DNA of 64,000 nt from Morchella semilibera (taxonomy: Eukaryota; Ascomycota; Pezizomycetes; Pezizales; Morchellaceae): NCBI GenBank assembly GCA_009192285.1, contig WBVU01000015.1, positions 930,001 to 994,000 on the forward strand, read 5' to 3'. Of this stretch, positions 10,430 to 22,937 are shown piece after piece. The stretch's first letter is position 1. Every line of letters begins with the position of its first letter. The notes below the pieces were generated by a model, which made no database searches, was not told the DNA's origin, and saw only the letters and a list, made by a program, of their open reading frames with translations. The translations under genes were made by a program, and so were the position numbers.

Positions 10430-13001
10430 GAGGAAGAGTGAAGTAGGTTTTATACTCTAGAAAGGAGGCAGAGAACGAGATAAACAATGACTGGTAAGGA
10501 GCTTATGGAAGGCGAGGGGATAGGAGTGTGTGTTAAGCGGCAGCTAGCAGAAGGATCAGTAGTAGTAGCAGCAAAGTATAGTTGAGGAAGCCTCACACTG
10601 ACCGGGGAGCAAGATGAGGGTATAAAGGGTTGAAGTCTAGCAGAAGGCGATGGTGAAACGTACGCTGAGGGGTGTACCCAGAGCTCCACCATGATTACAT
10701 AACCCGGCGTTTCCTGAAACAGACTAAGCAAATATGCTGCGCCCCAACTCCTCCTGAGCCCCATCAAATTGAATACCTCGGCTTCGACTTTGTTCAGTGC
10801 TTAACCCTCTAAACCCCCCCCGCCATGACTGCTTTGTTTCGCACAGGCTATTACCCAAGACGCACGAATTGTATATTCTGGTTTCTCGCTTAGGCTATGG
10901 GCTCCGAGTGATAGTTGGTGTCGAGATACAAATATGGATACTTCTCTTTAACCACGTACTCACCGATATGGCGCAAGCTCTTTTCAACAATCTGTCGCAC
11001 TGGGAGCGCTTCAAACCCGATAGCGTCTTTATGAAAAATCTCCTTCTTATTTCCTATGCAAAGCAGTATTTTTGATTCTAGGGGGTGGATAGAGACTCTC
11101 GAGAAGTGGCACACGAATAATTTGCTTAGAACCTCCTTATATCCAGGACTTCTCCCAGTTTACTATCGGCTTTATATGCATCACTTTGAAACTCCCATAC
11201 ACCCAATCTAGCAATTACCGAATCTACGGTGTGATGGCATGTTTTTTTTGGGCCCATGAGCTTCTAGAGGATGTTAGAAAAAGGATAACCGTTACACGCC
11301 ATCTATACTATTATTTTGTCCATTAGCTATGTTTAAGCCCAAAATCAGTTCTTGATTTCTCGACCCTTTGTCTGATTCGCCAAGATTAGAGAAATCCCAC
11401 TGGTTAGTGAGTCCCACAACCAAACACTCCCGGATCAAATAGGGGTGGCTATTAACCTAAATACTCTCATCTGTGTTGAGGGGACGTTCCACCAGATTTC
11501 TAGAAGATGGGGAGGGTTTGCAGGAACGGATGCGGCTGCTTGGGAGATCAGATTGCGACGTTGTAGCGTGGTGACGTGGGGTTGGAGCGCATCCCGCACA
11601 TACACTAATGCAGCTGGGGACTTGGCAGGCGCACGGACCACCTAGAACTCGATTACAACGGAGTCAATCGACTTGCACTTAGGTCGTCTGAGAACATCAA
11701 GCAAATCCCTTCGACAATCTTGAGGTTTAATTGATGCAGTTCGATGCCGAACTCATGAAAATTGGACATTACGAGAACTCGAATTACATGAAATAGGCAG
11801 TCATCGTATTATCAATACAAGTCAACTGAGATCACCTTGGGAAGCATTGCTTTATCGCCACAACCAGGCAGAATAAGCATGAGATTGAGCCGCTGGATTC
11901 TTTGGCCGGGACAGGGATTTATACACGACCTGAGTAGGTGCAGTCCCGGTTAAACAACTCTGTTTAAGATTCCTGGGACAACACTTTAGGGTTCTGCAGG
12001 CTCTAGAGGGGCTGTTTTAAAGGACGTGTACACACCCTCGCCGGTGCAGACCGACACAGCAAGGGAACACACATTAGCATCTCCCAGTCAGCCGTGTTTA
12101 CCAAAGGATCTTGTTTCTAGAAATTTATTTATTTCCAAATAGAGAGGCAGGAGGTGGGTAGTGAGGGTATACTAGAAGGCCATTGTCATATGCCTTGCCA
12201 TGCCTTCACCTTCAACTGGACCACTCATCTATGGCTGAAGATGATGATGGGAAGTCAGATTAGCAGAAAAATGAGGAAGGAGCACCTGGTCTCCTCCAAG
12301 GCCGTGCATCGCTGTTGCTGTGAGGGTTTGGGGGGGGGCAGGCGTCTATTCTATCTCCGCAGATACTCGTCTCACGGCCACTTATCATCCCAAGTACCCA
12401 CATCTGGTGTTGCTTTCTGTTGCCATCCAAGAACACAAGTTTATTTACCTTTTGTCGGTGCAAAGCAAATGAGCGCTGGTTAGGAACAGGCCGTTGTCAT
12501 TCCCTTTTTTTTTTTTTTTTCCCTTTCTCTTTTCCTCCCTCCCTTGCCTCTGGCGTTCTGAAGGCCTACTGCTTCTCTACAGCTGCTCCTGAAATTCCCC
12601 GGCTACGCAACCCAAACCCTTCCTTTTCCTTCTTGTGCGAGCTCCATCTCCTTTCTCTTGCCCGTCTTTGTCCTCTATTCTTTCACTTCCTCTTAGCCCG
12701 TTTCCCCTCGCCTCACTCTTCATCTCCCTCCTCATCACAACACAACAACCCTTTTTCAGTCGCCATCGTATCTTTCTGTTGCAATCAAAACCCTTTCTGT
12801 CTCCAACGGGTTGTCCTCAAAATAACATTAAAAGCAAGAGCAAGAAAAATAAGTAAAAAAAAATAAAAAAAATAAAAAAGTCTAAGAGAGAGAAGACACG
12901 CACAGAGATAGAAAATATCCCGGACTCCCGGACTCCCGAAAATCCCCTCCCTACCCCCTAAACAACTCTTCTTGACCCGTTGGACGAAGGAATAGCCCTT
13001 C
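10430..13001. other. Intergenic between divergent genes; pyrimidine-rich HPC2 leader
   Basis: Shared 5' region of the Bsd2-like (minus) and Hpc2-like (plus) genes. The last 500 bp before the HPC2 start (about 12,500-12,980) are strongly C/T-rich followed by an A-rich patch, typical of a fungal 5' UTR/promoter. Short frames around 10,890-11,114 and 11,435-11,645 show no recognisable motif. Confidence 0.5.
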
Positions 13002-14491
13002 ATGTCAGCGTCGTTTGGGAGTCCCTCATCTTCTTCCGTGCACCCTCGTGTTCACCCGTCGTCGTCAAAGTCCAATTCATCAACCCATGGTGTTGTCACG
13101 ACCGCGGATCCCAAGTCAACAACCCTTTCTTCTGCCGCCTCTGCTTCGCGAAGTACTAATAACAACTTGCCGTTGTCTTCCTCCTCCACAACTATATCCC
13201 CTACTTCATCTCATCCACATCGTCAACCTAAATATCCACAAGATGCTGCCGCTACAAACCCAACATCGACAACTGCTTCCCGTAACAAAAAAACTATAAC
13301 ATATCGTCACTCAACTGGCCAATCAGAACAATCACGCCACGAAGTCATCAATTTGGACTCCGACACGGAAACGAGCAGCTCTTCTAAAAAAAATAGCAAC
13401 TCATCTCTTTCATCAGCAAGAAATCGCCAGAGCCTCCAGCCCCCTTACGATCCGATCCCACGTGGTTCTGCTGGTACCTCTACAAAGTCTGCTCACCGTG
13501 CTTCAGCATCGCCTTCTATAGCGTCCCTAATCGATCCCCAACCACCCCCGCCCCAATTGGGTACAGCGCCTACCGAAAACCCAATCACCAACCCACCAAC
13601 ATTGGCATACGTTACCGGCCTCCCCGAAAAGAATGTAATGAAAGTTGAAAGTATCTCCAGATCAGCCGATGCCGGTGAGCCCCCCAACCGCTCGCCAAAG
13701 TCCAAACCCGGGACTGCTCCTCCTTCAGCTGCACCGTCACCGAAACCTCACCGTGCGGTCCCCGCCTCAACATCTGGAAACGGACTGCTTGGAGGTGTCC
13801 TACCTGGTGCCCCTGGAAGCAAGGAAGCGGAGCCACAACTTCCAAACATCCATTTACATGTTCCGCTCAATGGTGAGAACAACAAGTATATCAACTTTAC
13901 CAAATTGGCAGAGGAACGTTATGGGTGGGCCGCTTTAAATCCAAGGCTCGCAAAAGCTAGGGAGAGGATGATGAGAGGGGACAATAGTGGGGATGAAATG
14001 ATGATGGATGGATCGGAGTCGGAGTCGAACATGGAGGTCGACAAACCTGCGGGGGGTGCTGATTCTGCGGCAGAGGGAAAGAAGATGCGAAAGAAGAGGA
14101 AGAACCAGGACATTTACGATAAGAATGACCCGTTCATTGATGACACGGAGATGCTGTGGGCAGAACAGGCTGCCGCGTCTAAGGACGGTTTCTTCGTTTA
14201 CAGTGGGCCACTAGTCCCAGAAGGCGAAAAGCCCCAGATTGAAAGGTAATATTTCTAACACATCATTATATCCCGGGAAGTTACACTGACAGGTTTTATA
14301 GAGCGGATGGAACTGTGAAGAGGGGTAGGGGCCGTGCTCGTGGCACTACAGCCCGTGGAACTACATCCACACGCGGTGCAACTATTCGGAAGCCTCGAAT
14401 GTCCAAAAAGGATAAAGAGAAAATGGAAAAAGAAAAGGAAGAGAGGGAGAGATTCTCACAAATTGCTGCGAAAGCTACTGCTGGGCAATAA
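13002..14491 (+). CDS. hpc2: Hpc2/ubinuclein, HIR histone-chaperone complex subunit
   Basis: Hpc2 is the ubinuclein-type subunit of the HIR complex, which deposits H3-H4 outside S phase and represses histone genes. Two exons, 13002-14245 and 14302-14491, with a 56-bp intron (branch TTCTAAC near 14253), give 477 residues. Residues 1-280 are Ser/Thr/Pro-rich and disordered. A conserved block NIHLHVPLNGENNKYINF near residue 280 is followed by KLAEERYGWAALNPR. A Lys-rich patch then leads into the HUN (Hpc2-related) motif DIYDKNDPFIDDTEM at about residue 369, ending GGFFVYSG-like (DGFFVYSGPLVP). The C-terminus is an RG-rich run (GRGRARGTTARG) and a charged helix. Start: first ATG after the pyrimidine-rich leader. 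Confidence 0.88.
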
Positions 14492-15290
14492 GCTGAAGCT
14501 CCTACGGATGTGGCCTTATAAATTTTCTCGACTTTTTAAATGTCAATTCTTCCTTATCGCTCGCTGTTTGTTCTTTTAACTTCAAGTGAATACTTGACCA
14601 AGCTCATCTTTTCTTTTATTTTTAATTCTGTATTCCTAGTTCTTTGGGAGGGCGGGGGAATAAGGAAGGGGGATCATATTTGTATAACTAGATACGAGAT
14701 ACTACTGATAGGCGTTTAAGATTATTCATATCTTTAAAGAGAAGGGTTGAATGCATGGATACTTAGATACCTATAATAGCAACTGGAAATGATTTGAAAA
14801 GAATAGTAAAAGTTAAACACTCGCAGTGAGTTACAGTTCAAGCAGCCACCTTTCGGGTTGATACGAGAGTGGAGTGTCAGTGCTCCATACGCGCGACCAT
14901 TCTTGGGTTCCTGGGAACTTGGTTTAGCGAGCAACACCATGTTGGTATCACGGATAGACGCACCAGCCGCCCCTGCTATTGTGTTACAGCCGCCCCACCG
15001 CACGTCAGAGCAACCCACTGCAAGCCAGCCTAATCAAACAGCTATCGGTTCAACTCCAGCCCCGATAGAACAGCAGCAGCAGGGAGTTTCCTACACATCT
15101 ATGTAAGTGATGCTTACCTGAGAGAATGATATACACCATACCATGTACATAGAAACTTTCCAACTCAATCACATCTGTTTTCATCATCACCTTCACCTTT
15201 ACCCTCCTACAAACCCCTCGCTGAATTAATCTAGACGCTTTCTAACACATTGAGGCCAGCCTCCTCCTCCTGTTAAACAAGCCATAGAAA
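14492..15290. other. Intergenic plus possible first exons of the UBP2-like gene
   Basis: A Pro/Gln-rich frame from an ATG at 14939 to 15102 ends at a perfect donor (GTAAGT at 15103), and 15255-15327 carries a coding-looking frame containing [11 protein letters not shown]. These resemble N-terminal exons of the downstream hydrolase, but the phases do not connect, so they were not added to the CDS. Confidence 0.4.
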
Positions 15291-18200
15291 ATGCTAGAGG
15301 ACCTACCGAACCCATCCCTTGCTCCGGGTTTGTCTACTTAATACCTCTCTTTGATATCTCCGTGCTTATGGCTTGAGCTCTAGGTAAAACTGGACCCCGA
15401 CTATGGGAAGATCTACTGCAATACTCGCCGCAAAACGGAGGCGCAAATATCCTCGCGAACCCACCTCCTAGGTTTAGACCTGACAGACCACTGAAAACCT
15501 CGAATATCCCTGGGCATAAGCACATGCTCTCGCAGCTCACAGATGACTGTGAACTTCCGCTTTCGAACGTACTAGATATTAGCAAGCGATACAATGTCGC
15601 TGCTATTTGTGACGATTGTCGCCTGCATTTTAATATCGAAGTGAAATTTACGAAGAGTAAGAAGTATGACGAGTGTAAAATCTGTCCCGCTGAGGATCCA
15701 CTTCACCACTTTCGATACGAGGCGGAGCTTTCGGAACCGGTAGATTTCGTTAATCAATATCCACAAGGGAGATGGGTGGATAAGTTAGTCTTCAGTTGTT
15801 CGGGGCCAACCTGTCCGACTATTGTGACAATTACAACAAAGGCTCCAATCTTGAGTCCAGAACTGACATCTTTGCTTATCGATCCTGAGATCCTGAAGGC
15901 GCGGATGAGGGATGCTAAAGAAAGCTTCCCGCACCTGTTTAACGAGGAAAGTGAGATCGTACCGACCCAGTCTTATAATGCACTTGGGACGCTATGCACA
16001 TATATCAAGAATGCAAAGCAGAGGGATCAGAGGCCCATACCTGCGCAAAATTTGAGATTTCTGACGAGTATTGGGAGGGATGCGGCGGTGCTGTTGAAGT
16101 TGGCCGGGTTTACGAATAGCGAGGAGGTATGTGTGAAGTGTGGAAAGTGGTGGGGTTGGGCTGACGGGCAACAGGGTGAAACCTGGAAGCCGCCAAATCT
16201 GGAGGTGTTGGATAATCCAGAGTCAGGTGTATTGGCAAATATGCAAGATATGTTAGAGGAGATCATGATTCTTATGGACCAGCGTAAGCCTGATTGGACC
16301 AAGCGTAATAGGCCTCATTCAGAATTCCCAGGATTAAAGAGCTAATGGTGAGATCTGAAGCGGATGTACGCCAGAAAATTGTTCGAGCAAATAAAGAAAT
16401 CAAAAGGCTTTTAGGAAGCGAGAAGTGTAAGCCCTTTGGTGATCTATGTCAATATATTTCTAAGCTGATTCTTTCCAACTAGATTCGTGTGCTTCTAGTA
16501 ATTGGACCATAGACCTCACTATCCCTGAACACCCGTAAGTATTCCCTAAAAGAATTACAGCATATAAAAGGCTCACACTCAGCTCATCTGACCTATGTTT
16601 TCAGATATTATGCATGCCTTGGAGCGGTTGGGGATTTCGCAGATAACCTCATTTCCTGGGCATTCGAGCGGCAGAGCGCGTGCGATCCTGAGAATAAACC
16701 TTATTACTTCGAATGCCTCGATGACCTCGCTCAAGGGCGTCAGAGCGATATGCTGAATATCGAAGTTGCCAAGGCACGGTCTGAAGGGGCCTATACTCTG
16801 ACAGAATTGTCGAAAAGTTACAAATATTTCGGCATTAATCCAAACAAATATAACAGCGATGAAGACCTCATTATCGGATCGTTCGAAAGCCGCGTGAGGG
16901 ATGCTCCACTACACGAACACCAAGCAAGGGGCAACTTAAGAATAATTGGACATGCATTAAAGAGCCAAAGGATTTTGAACGCTTCAGAGAAAGGTAACAT
17001 CTTCTAGAGAAGCCACGGTCTTCTGATCTGACGTAAAAAAGTATCAATCCGGGATATCAACACTGCTTACGACTGGCTTAATGTCACTTCGGCGACGCAA
17101 GACGACTTCATTTTGTCTGCGTATAAAGTTAGAGTAAGGATTCTATCTCTTCATTAACTTGACGTTTTCATAATATTTCTAATGTATGAGAAAGATTGGT
17201 GATAATGCAATGGACGAGAGTACGGGAAGGGAAGCATTGAAAGTCATTGCGGAAGCTCGCCGGAGCCATGTCCTGCTCACTTTTCTTGAAACGGGCGCGA
17301 TTGAAACTCCTATGGAAGTTGGTGTTGCCTATGCCCGATTGGGAATCGATGATAGGTCAATCGCAGATGATCTAGTTATATCTGTCTTCAATTTCAGGGT
17401 AAGCTCAAACTGACTGATCTTTTCGAGGAGTCTTGCTTAATTTTTACAGCTGCAAGATGATCCAAAGCGTATACAAGAACTGAGGGCAGCCCTGAGAGCT
17501 ATTTCGAGCAGTCGTGATAGCGTCAAGATAAAGAACTTTTTAGAGACAGGGCAGTCTGACCAGCCTATTATGGGCTCACCCGATTCACCTGTTGGCATCG
17601 AAAATATCGGGAACACATGTTACCTGAATAGCCTGCTACAATTCTATTTTACCGTCAGGCCTCTACGAGACATGATTCTTGATATTGATAACTTTCAAGA
17701 GATGGAAGTCACTGATGAAGTAATTGAACGGAAGCGAGTTGGCGGAAGGAAAGTTACAGCGCAAGAAGTTGAGAGAGCGAAGAGATGTGAGTGATTTTTG
17801 ATGATTGAGATTTCGAGATCTGACAAATAATAGTTGCTCGCTGCCTTCGTAATCTTTATCAGAGTTTGATCGTATCTGCGCACTCATCCGTCACCCCTGA
17901 ACGTGAGCTGGCTTATCTGGCGCTTGTGAGCTCTAAAGATGAGGCCGAAGACGAGGTGAGGCGTGGGTCGATGGCCACCATAGGGCCAGCACTGCCCCTC
18001 ATTAATATTACCGATGAAAGTGATAAAATGGAAATTGATCAAAAGCCAACCCTCACTCTCGAGGCCACTGGTGATGATGACGCCAGCGAGGCCACTTTGG
18101 TTAACGATGACCCCCCGCCTCCATATTCAGCTCCCAATGAAGAAGATTATGTTATGGTCAGCATGGATACCAAGACAACTCAGATGGATAATAAGGAGAA

Positions 18201-19743
18201 CTGTTCACCAGGGACAGAAAGTCCTCTTACATTTGCAGGACCTCTAAGACCCCCTCTCCAAGGTGTAGATCTCAACGAGGAATCTAGTGGCTTTCAAAAG
18301 GGGAAAGGAGTGGAGGCACCGTTAACTCCACCCCCAGATGCCCCAAATAGGCCGCCGCCGCCAATTCCACCACGCCCAAAACGGGATAACTCTTCTAAAG
18401 TGGATATGATGATGTTTGGAAAACAACAGGATGTCACAGAATGCATCGGAAATGTGCTTTTTCAGCTTGAGGCGGCCATTAAACCCGAGGAAATTGATGA
18501 GAACGGAGAACAAATTGATATCGTCAAGCGCCTCTTTTACGGGAAAACAAAACAGACGTTAACATTTCCAAATTCTGCTGAAACACGGATCAAAGAGGTT
18601 AGCATATAAAATAAATTGCATCTTGTTAACCGTGATACGGGCTAATAATGACTAGGAGTTATTCTCACATTTGCTTGTCAATGTTGCTGAGGGTGATAGA
18701 GACATTTACTCGGCTCTTGACAGTAGCTTTGATATCGAACAAGTTGACCTCGAGGGTCGTGAAGCTAGGCGCTATCTTTCAATCAGCCACCTCCCACCCA
18801 TTCTTCAAATTCAGGTTCAGAGGGTTCAATTCGATCGAGCAAGGTCTGCAGCATATAAATCGAACTCGCACTTGAAGTTTGACGAGACCATCTACCTGGA
18901 CAGATATATTGATTCAGATGATCAGCATCTGAAGGAGAGACGCGAGAGGTCTTGGCAATGGAAAGAGGAATTGAAGGCCCTGGAGAGACGCAAGGTTTCC
19001 ATGACGAAAACACAGGCAAATTTTCCTAAGAATTACCTTGTATTTACTAGTTTATTGCTAACGGTGACATGTGAAGGCTGGCGTTAAGTTATCGGAGGCT
19101 CTTGACCTTACAAGGGAATGGCTTTCTGGGATTGATAGCGCAGAGGATGACATGGAGATAAATCCCACAGTTTTGGCCGAGCTTGAAGAGAGATCAAAAG
19201 CAATGAGAAATGAACTCGAAGGTAGAATTTCTTTACTAATTTATCCCCCGGGTGGGGGGGTTGCTGTTACAAATACTAATGGCCATGTGTAGTCTTGGAG
19301 CAAGGTATCAAAGACCGCGAATCTCGCATCAATTTGCAGTTCATGGACATGCGTAAACATGGTTACCGTATCCACTCTGTATTTATTCATCGTGGTAGGT
19401 CTACAATTTGCTTTAGGAAAAAGCTACTAGCTGGGACCACAAAAACTGATGGACGCCAAATAGGTTCGGCAACTTTCGGCCACTACTGGATCTATATTTA
19501 TGACTATCAAAAAAAAGTTTTCCGCAAATACAACGACGGATATGTTACAGAGGTCAGCGACGTATCAGAAGTATTTACGCATGATAGTAACAACAACCCA
19601 CCGACTCCATATTTCCTCGGTATGTTATCTCAGGGAGTAACGCTATCCAAATAATTGCTGACAGCTTCGTTATAGTCTTTGTCAAGGAAGACGAATGTAC
19701 AACCCTTATGGAGGCAGTCAAGCGAGAGATCATTATGGGATGA
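15291..19743 (+). CDS. ubp2: Ubiquitin carboxyl-terminal hydrolase, Ubp2 type
   Basis: USP-family cysteine protease; yeast Ubp2 trims K63 chains and opposes Rsp5. Exons: 15291-15327, 15384-16283, 16340-16426, 16483-16534, 16605-16993, 17042-17133, 17195-17398, 17450-17786, 17834-18597, 18656-19015, 19077-19221, 19293-19394, 19464-19619, 19676-19743; sum 3,693 nt, 1,230 residues, close to yeast (1,272). The N-terminal half has the Ubp2 region with CxxC pairs (15609-15680, 16132-16142). The Cys box [19 protein letters not shown] has its catalytic Cys at 17618-17620 (about residue 644); the His box [10 protein letters not shown] has His at 19481-19483 (about residue 1163). Between them, exon 17834-18597 carries an acidic and Pro-rich insert with a PPPPY motif (18112-18126). 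The intron after 19015 appears to be GC-AG. The start is provisional: coding-like sequence upstream is out of phase. Confidence 0.88.
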
Positions 19744-21558
19744 TGGCAAACGTTTTAGGCTTAGAGAAATCGAATTTCTTTTATCAATATTCTTTTTAAC
19801 TTTTGTCCCGTCTAATTGTAAATATTGCATTTCATTAATGCCTGCCCGCGAAAGGCACTTACTTCCCGGTGTAGCACTGAGCCTGTGATTCGAGTCAGGT
19901 AAAGAAAAAATGATAGCCACTCTTGCTTGGCCACGCTCGACCAGCCCAATAGTAAGGTGACGGATGGGACCGTGCGCAGAAGAATTCCCCAAAAACCATC
20001 TCAATTCTCACTGCATGCATATCTATCCCAAGGTCACAGCAGTTAGTTTGTTACACCCGGCGGACACTCTTAAAGGTCACATCACAGGCCGTGGAGGGCA
20101 GGCTATTGTTTCCTCATCGTTATTTATTTTGCAAAAAGATCGTCCACGGCAGCCGCGGAGGAATATTTCAAGACAACACACCGGAGTTTTTTTTCGTACG
20201 CTCATATAGGGCATGTGGGGGCTAAGAATTAGAATCCGGGGTTTTCCCACATGGGGAAATCCCTCCCAACCGCCGCTGCCATCAACAAAAGTGAGGAAGG
20301 GCACACTGCACGTTGTATCCCACTTGGCACTCGTCGTCGTTGCCTTCTTTTGTGAGCTGCGAGGTCATTGTCCACGTGCAACGTGTAGCTGGGTAGAATG
20401 GAAATAGGAAGAGTATTTCCTCTTTTCTTTTTTGCTGCTTAAAACGAATACCAGTTTAGGTATGGGTATATGAGCTGGTCAGAAAGCAAATAACCTTCCA
20501 ACTCCCTTCTGTCCTTCTTTCTTTTCTTTCTTTCTTTCTTTTTTTTTTCTTCCTTTCTTTTTTAGAGGCATTTTGCAAATTTGCATATCCTAAGCAGGAT
20601 TTTTATTCGGTCGAGAAGTGATAGGAGCAGGCATTGGGCCTCTGGCAACTCTGCTGATAAATTTGTGATACGGCGGTCTAAGTACACATATGAATTATTA
20701 AGGGTCCTGGGCTGTTGGTGGATACATGTAGTCACTATAGGTGGTTTTAGGGTAGGTGAAAAGTTTGTATATGGATACACTATCAAGGTACCTCACGATA
20801 TTCAAAGTCGTCTAAAGCACCAATTGCGGGTGCGTATGAGGCTCGAGATCGATTCGGATCTGATGTTTTCTTGGCAGCTAGGATAAACACTTAACAATAT
20901 TATTAGCTATATATCACGCGTATGGTAGGTAGGGCTTATTTTTTTTCTTTCGCCCATCTCATTTTTACCCAGAACTTCCGCACGAGATGCTGAGGCTTGT
21001 TCAAAATTTGTATTTTTGTTTGTTTCTTGATGCCCATCACCCGGGTAATAAGATACATAAGCTCGTTAATCCCATTCGAATGGTCCAACAAGGCACAATA
21101 ACCACAACAGGAATAGATATTAAGAAACTTCTCCCCAACACACCCTCTAGTAATAGTAGATGTAATGCGGGTTATATCGAGGTACGATGCACTTAGACAG
21201 GTAAGCGATAGAACGCCTTTTTCTCTCTTCGTCCAGCGGTGAATCACCAACAGCCACAAACTCAAAAATGAAACAGGGTAGTCAACGAAACTGACATTAG
21301 AAAAATAAACTCCTAGATAAAAATTTAACAAGAACATGGCAAATACCTGAACCACTAGAACTTAGACCAGGTTCTGGGGAGAGGATGAGGGTAAAGAAAA
21401 AAAAAAGGGGGGGAAACCGAACGCCATCTTCCAATACTGGCCGAAATGAAGTGAAAATAGGAAAATAAAGGAAAACACCTGACCAACGCCCTCCCTGCCT
21501 GTACAATTTACGTTTCCCAGTCATCCCATGTATTTCGTTTCCCGATACTTCAAATTCA
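19744..21558. other. Intergenic between convergent genes, nothing recognised
   Basis: 3' flank shared by the UBP2-like gene and the gene at 21559-22937. It has CT-rich stretches (20515-20565), one TACATGTA (20723-20730) and A/G runs near 21395. Possible frames have no recognisable motif. Confidence 0.5.
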
Positions 21559-22937
21559 TTAAGAAATATCTTCGGTGCTGATATACGAATACCACGACCC
21601 TTCTGCCATCCCCAAACCATCATCTGTACCGAGAGGAGATACTGGCGACGACTTTAGGGGGGAAGGCATCATCTGCGGTGCGTTAGAGTCCGGCGAACAA
21701 TATGGCACATCTACATCAGGGCTTCCGCCGATGCTATATTGGTTGATCCCACACAAATCATTAAGATCATATGTACTATAGTTTGGGGTTGCATCTGCGA
21801 GTGACTTTAATCCTGTCGTGCTAGGATTGAACATAAAGGTTGGATTTGTATAACCATTCATCAATGATGGGTATAGAGCATCATTAGGATCAAGTGCGTT
21901 TTGAAGAAGCTGCTGAGCCTCTGGGGACAATTCAGAGGTCAATGGGAATCCAAAGAAGTCGTTTTGGGGCATGTATGGGGCATGCACTGTCTCGGGAGAA
22001 GCTGTCTGCTCGAACGTAGGCTGCAAAACGCGATTTTGAGGTGGCTGAGGAGCTGGTTGTGGCGATACTAATTGAGTGGAATTCATTTGACTTGTCGAGT
22101 TCGGAGGGGAACTCATTCTCCTAGTGGTTGATGGTGTAGAAGCCTGTGATAATGGCGACACAGCAGGGGGAACCGCAATCGACGAGCGTCGGGCGGTTGC
22201 GCCTTCCTGTTGATACTGTGGCATTTGTATCCCCTGAACATGAATCGGCATTTGCCTTGCATAGAGCCTTTGTCCGCCGTTAGGAGAAGGGTAAGGTTGC
22301 TGGCGGAGGGAAGAATGCGTAGTCTGGATTTGTGGCGACGGAACACCTTGAGAATGAATCATATGAGGTGTATGCATCAATGGTGTTTGCTGCATCAGCT
22401 GTTGCGGCATAATTTGCGGGTGAATCATCTGGGAATGTTGAGACATGAGCCCAGGCGGATATATGGTGTTTGGGGGATAAGCACCGGCACCACGGTTATA
22501 TTGCATAAATGCTGGGTCGAAGTTAAGAGCACTCCGCACGGCGACTTGATTCGCAAGATAGGCATTGAAGCGGCGGTTCCACTCGTTTGTGCCTGTAGCC
22601 AGGTTCCGAGTGAGTCCTCTGTAAACACTTGGATAGTCGTCATCCTCTTCCGAATACATTTCCTCATTGACGACATCTTGTTCTGTCACCCTTAGTGCAC
22701 GGCCAGTCCGTTTTTTGTGTATCTCTGAGGCTCGACGAGCCGACTCAATTCGAGCCTCTAAGCTGCGATCACTTCGCCGGGAAGCCGCAATATAAGCCCT
22801 ATACGCGCAACTAGTCAGAGAATGGGCCTTGAGTGGGGTATTTATTGAATCCAAAGGGCTTGCCTTTCTTGGTTTTCTTCATGTGTACGCTCGGTTTTGA
22901 CGGCCTTGGTTGGGGGGTTTGTCCGTTGGGGAGGCAT
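21559..22937 (-). CDS. Conserved fungal Gln/Pro-rich protein of unknown function (one-base frame break near start)
   Basis: About 459 residues if the break is mended. The N-terminal 90 residues look like a conserved fungal domain: PLDSINTPLKAHSLTSCAYR, then a basic helix (RRSDRSLEARIESARRAS) and an acidic patch SEEDDDYP. The rest is low-complexity, rich in Gln, Pro, Ser and Met (many MxxPQ and HxMI repeats), as in transcription or RNA-binding regulators; no catalytic motif. The ATG at 22937 begins MPPQRTNPPTKAV in one frame, while the conserved part lies one frame over; the switch falls at a run of four A on the coding strand (22873-22876), where one extra A would join them. No function is assigned. 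Confidence 0.7.
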
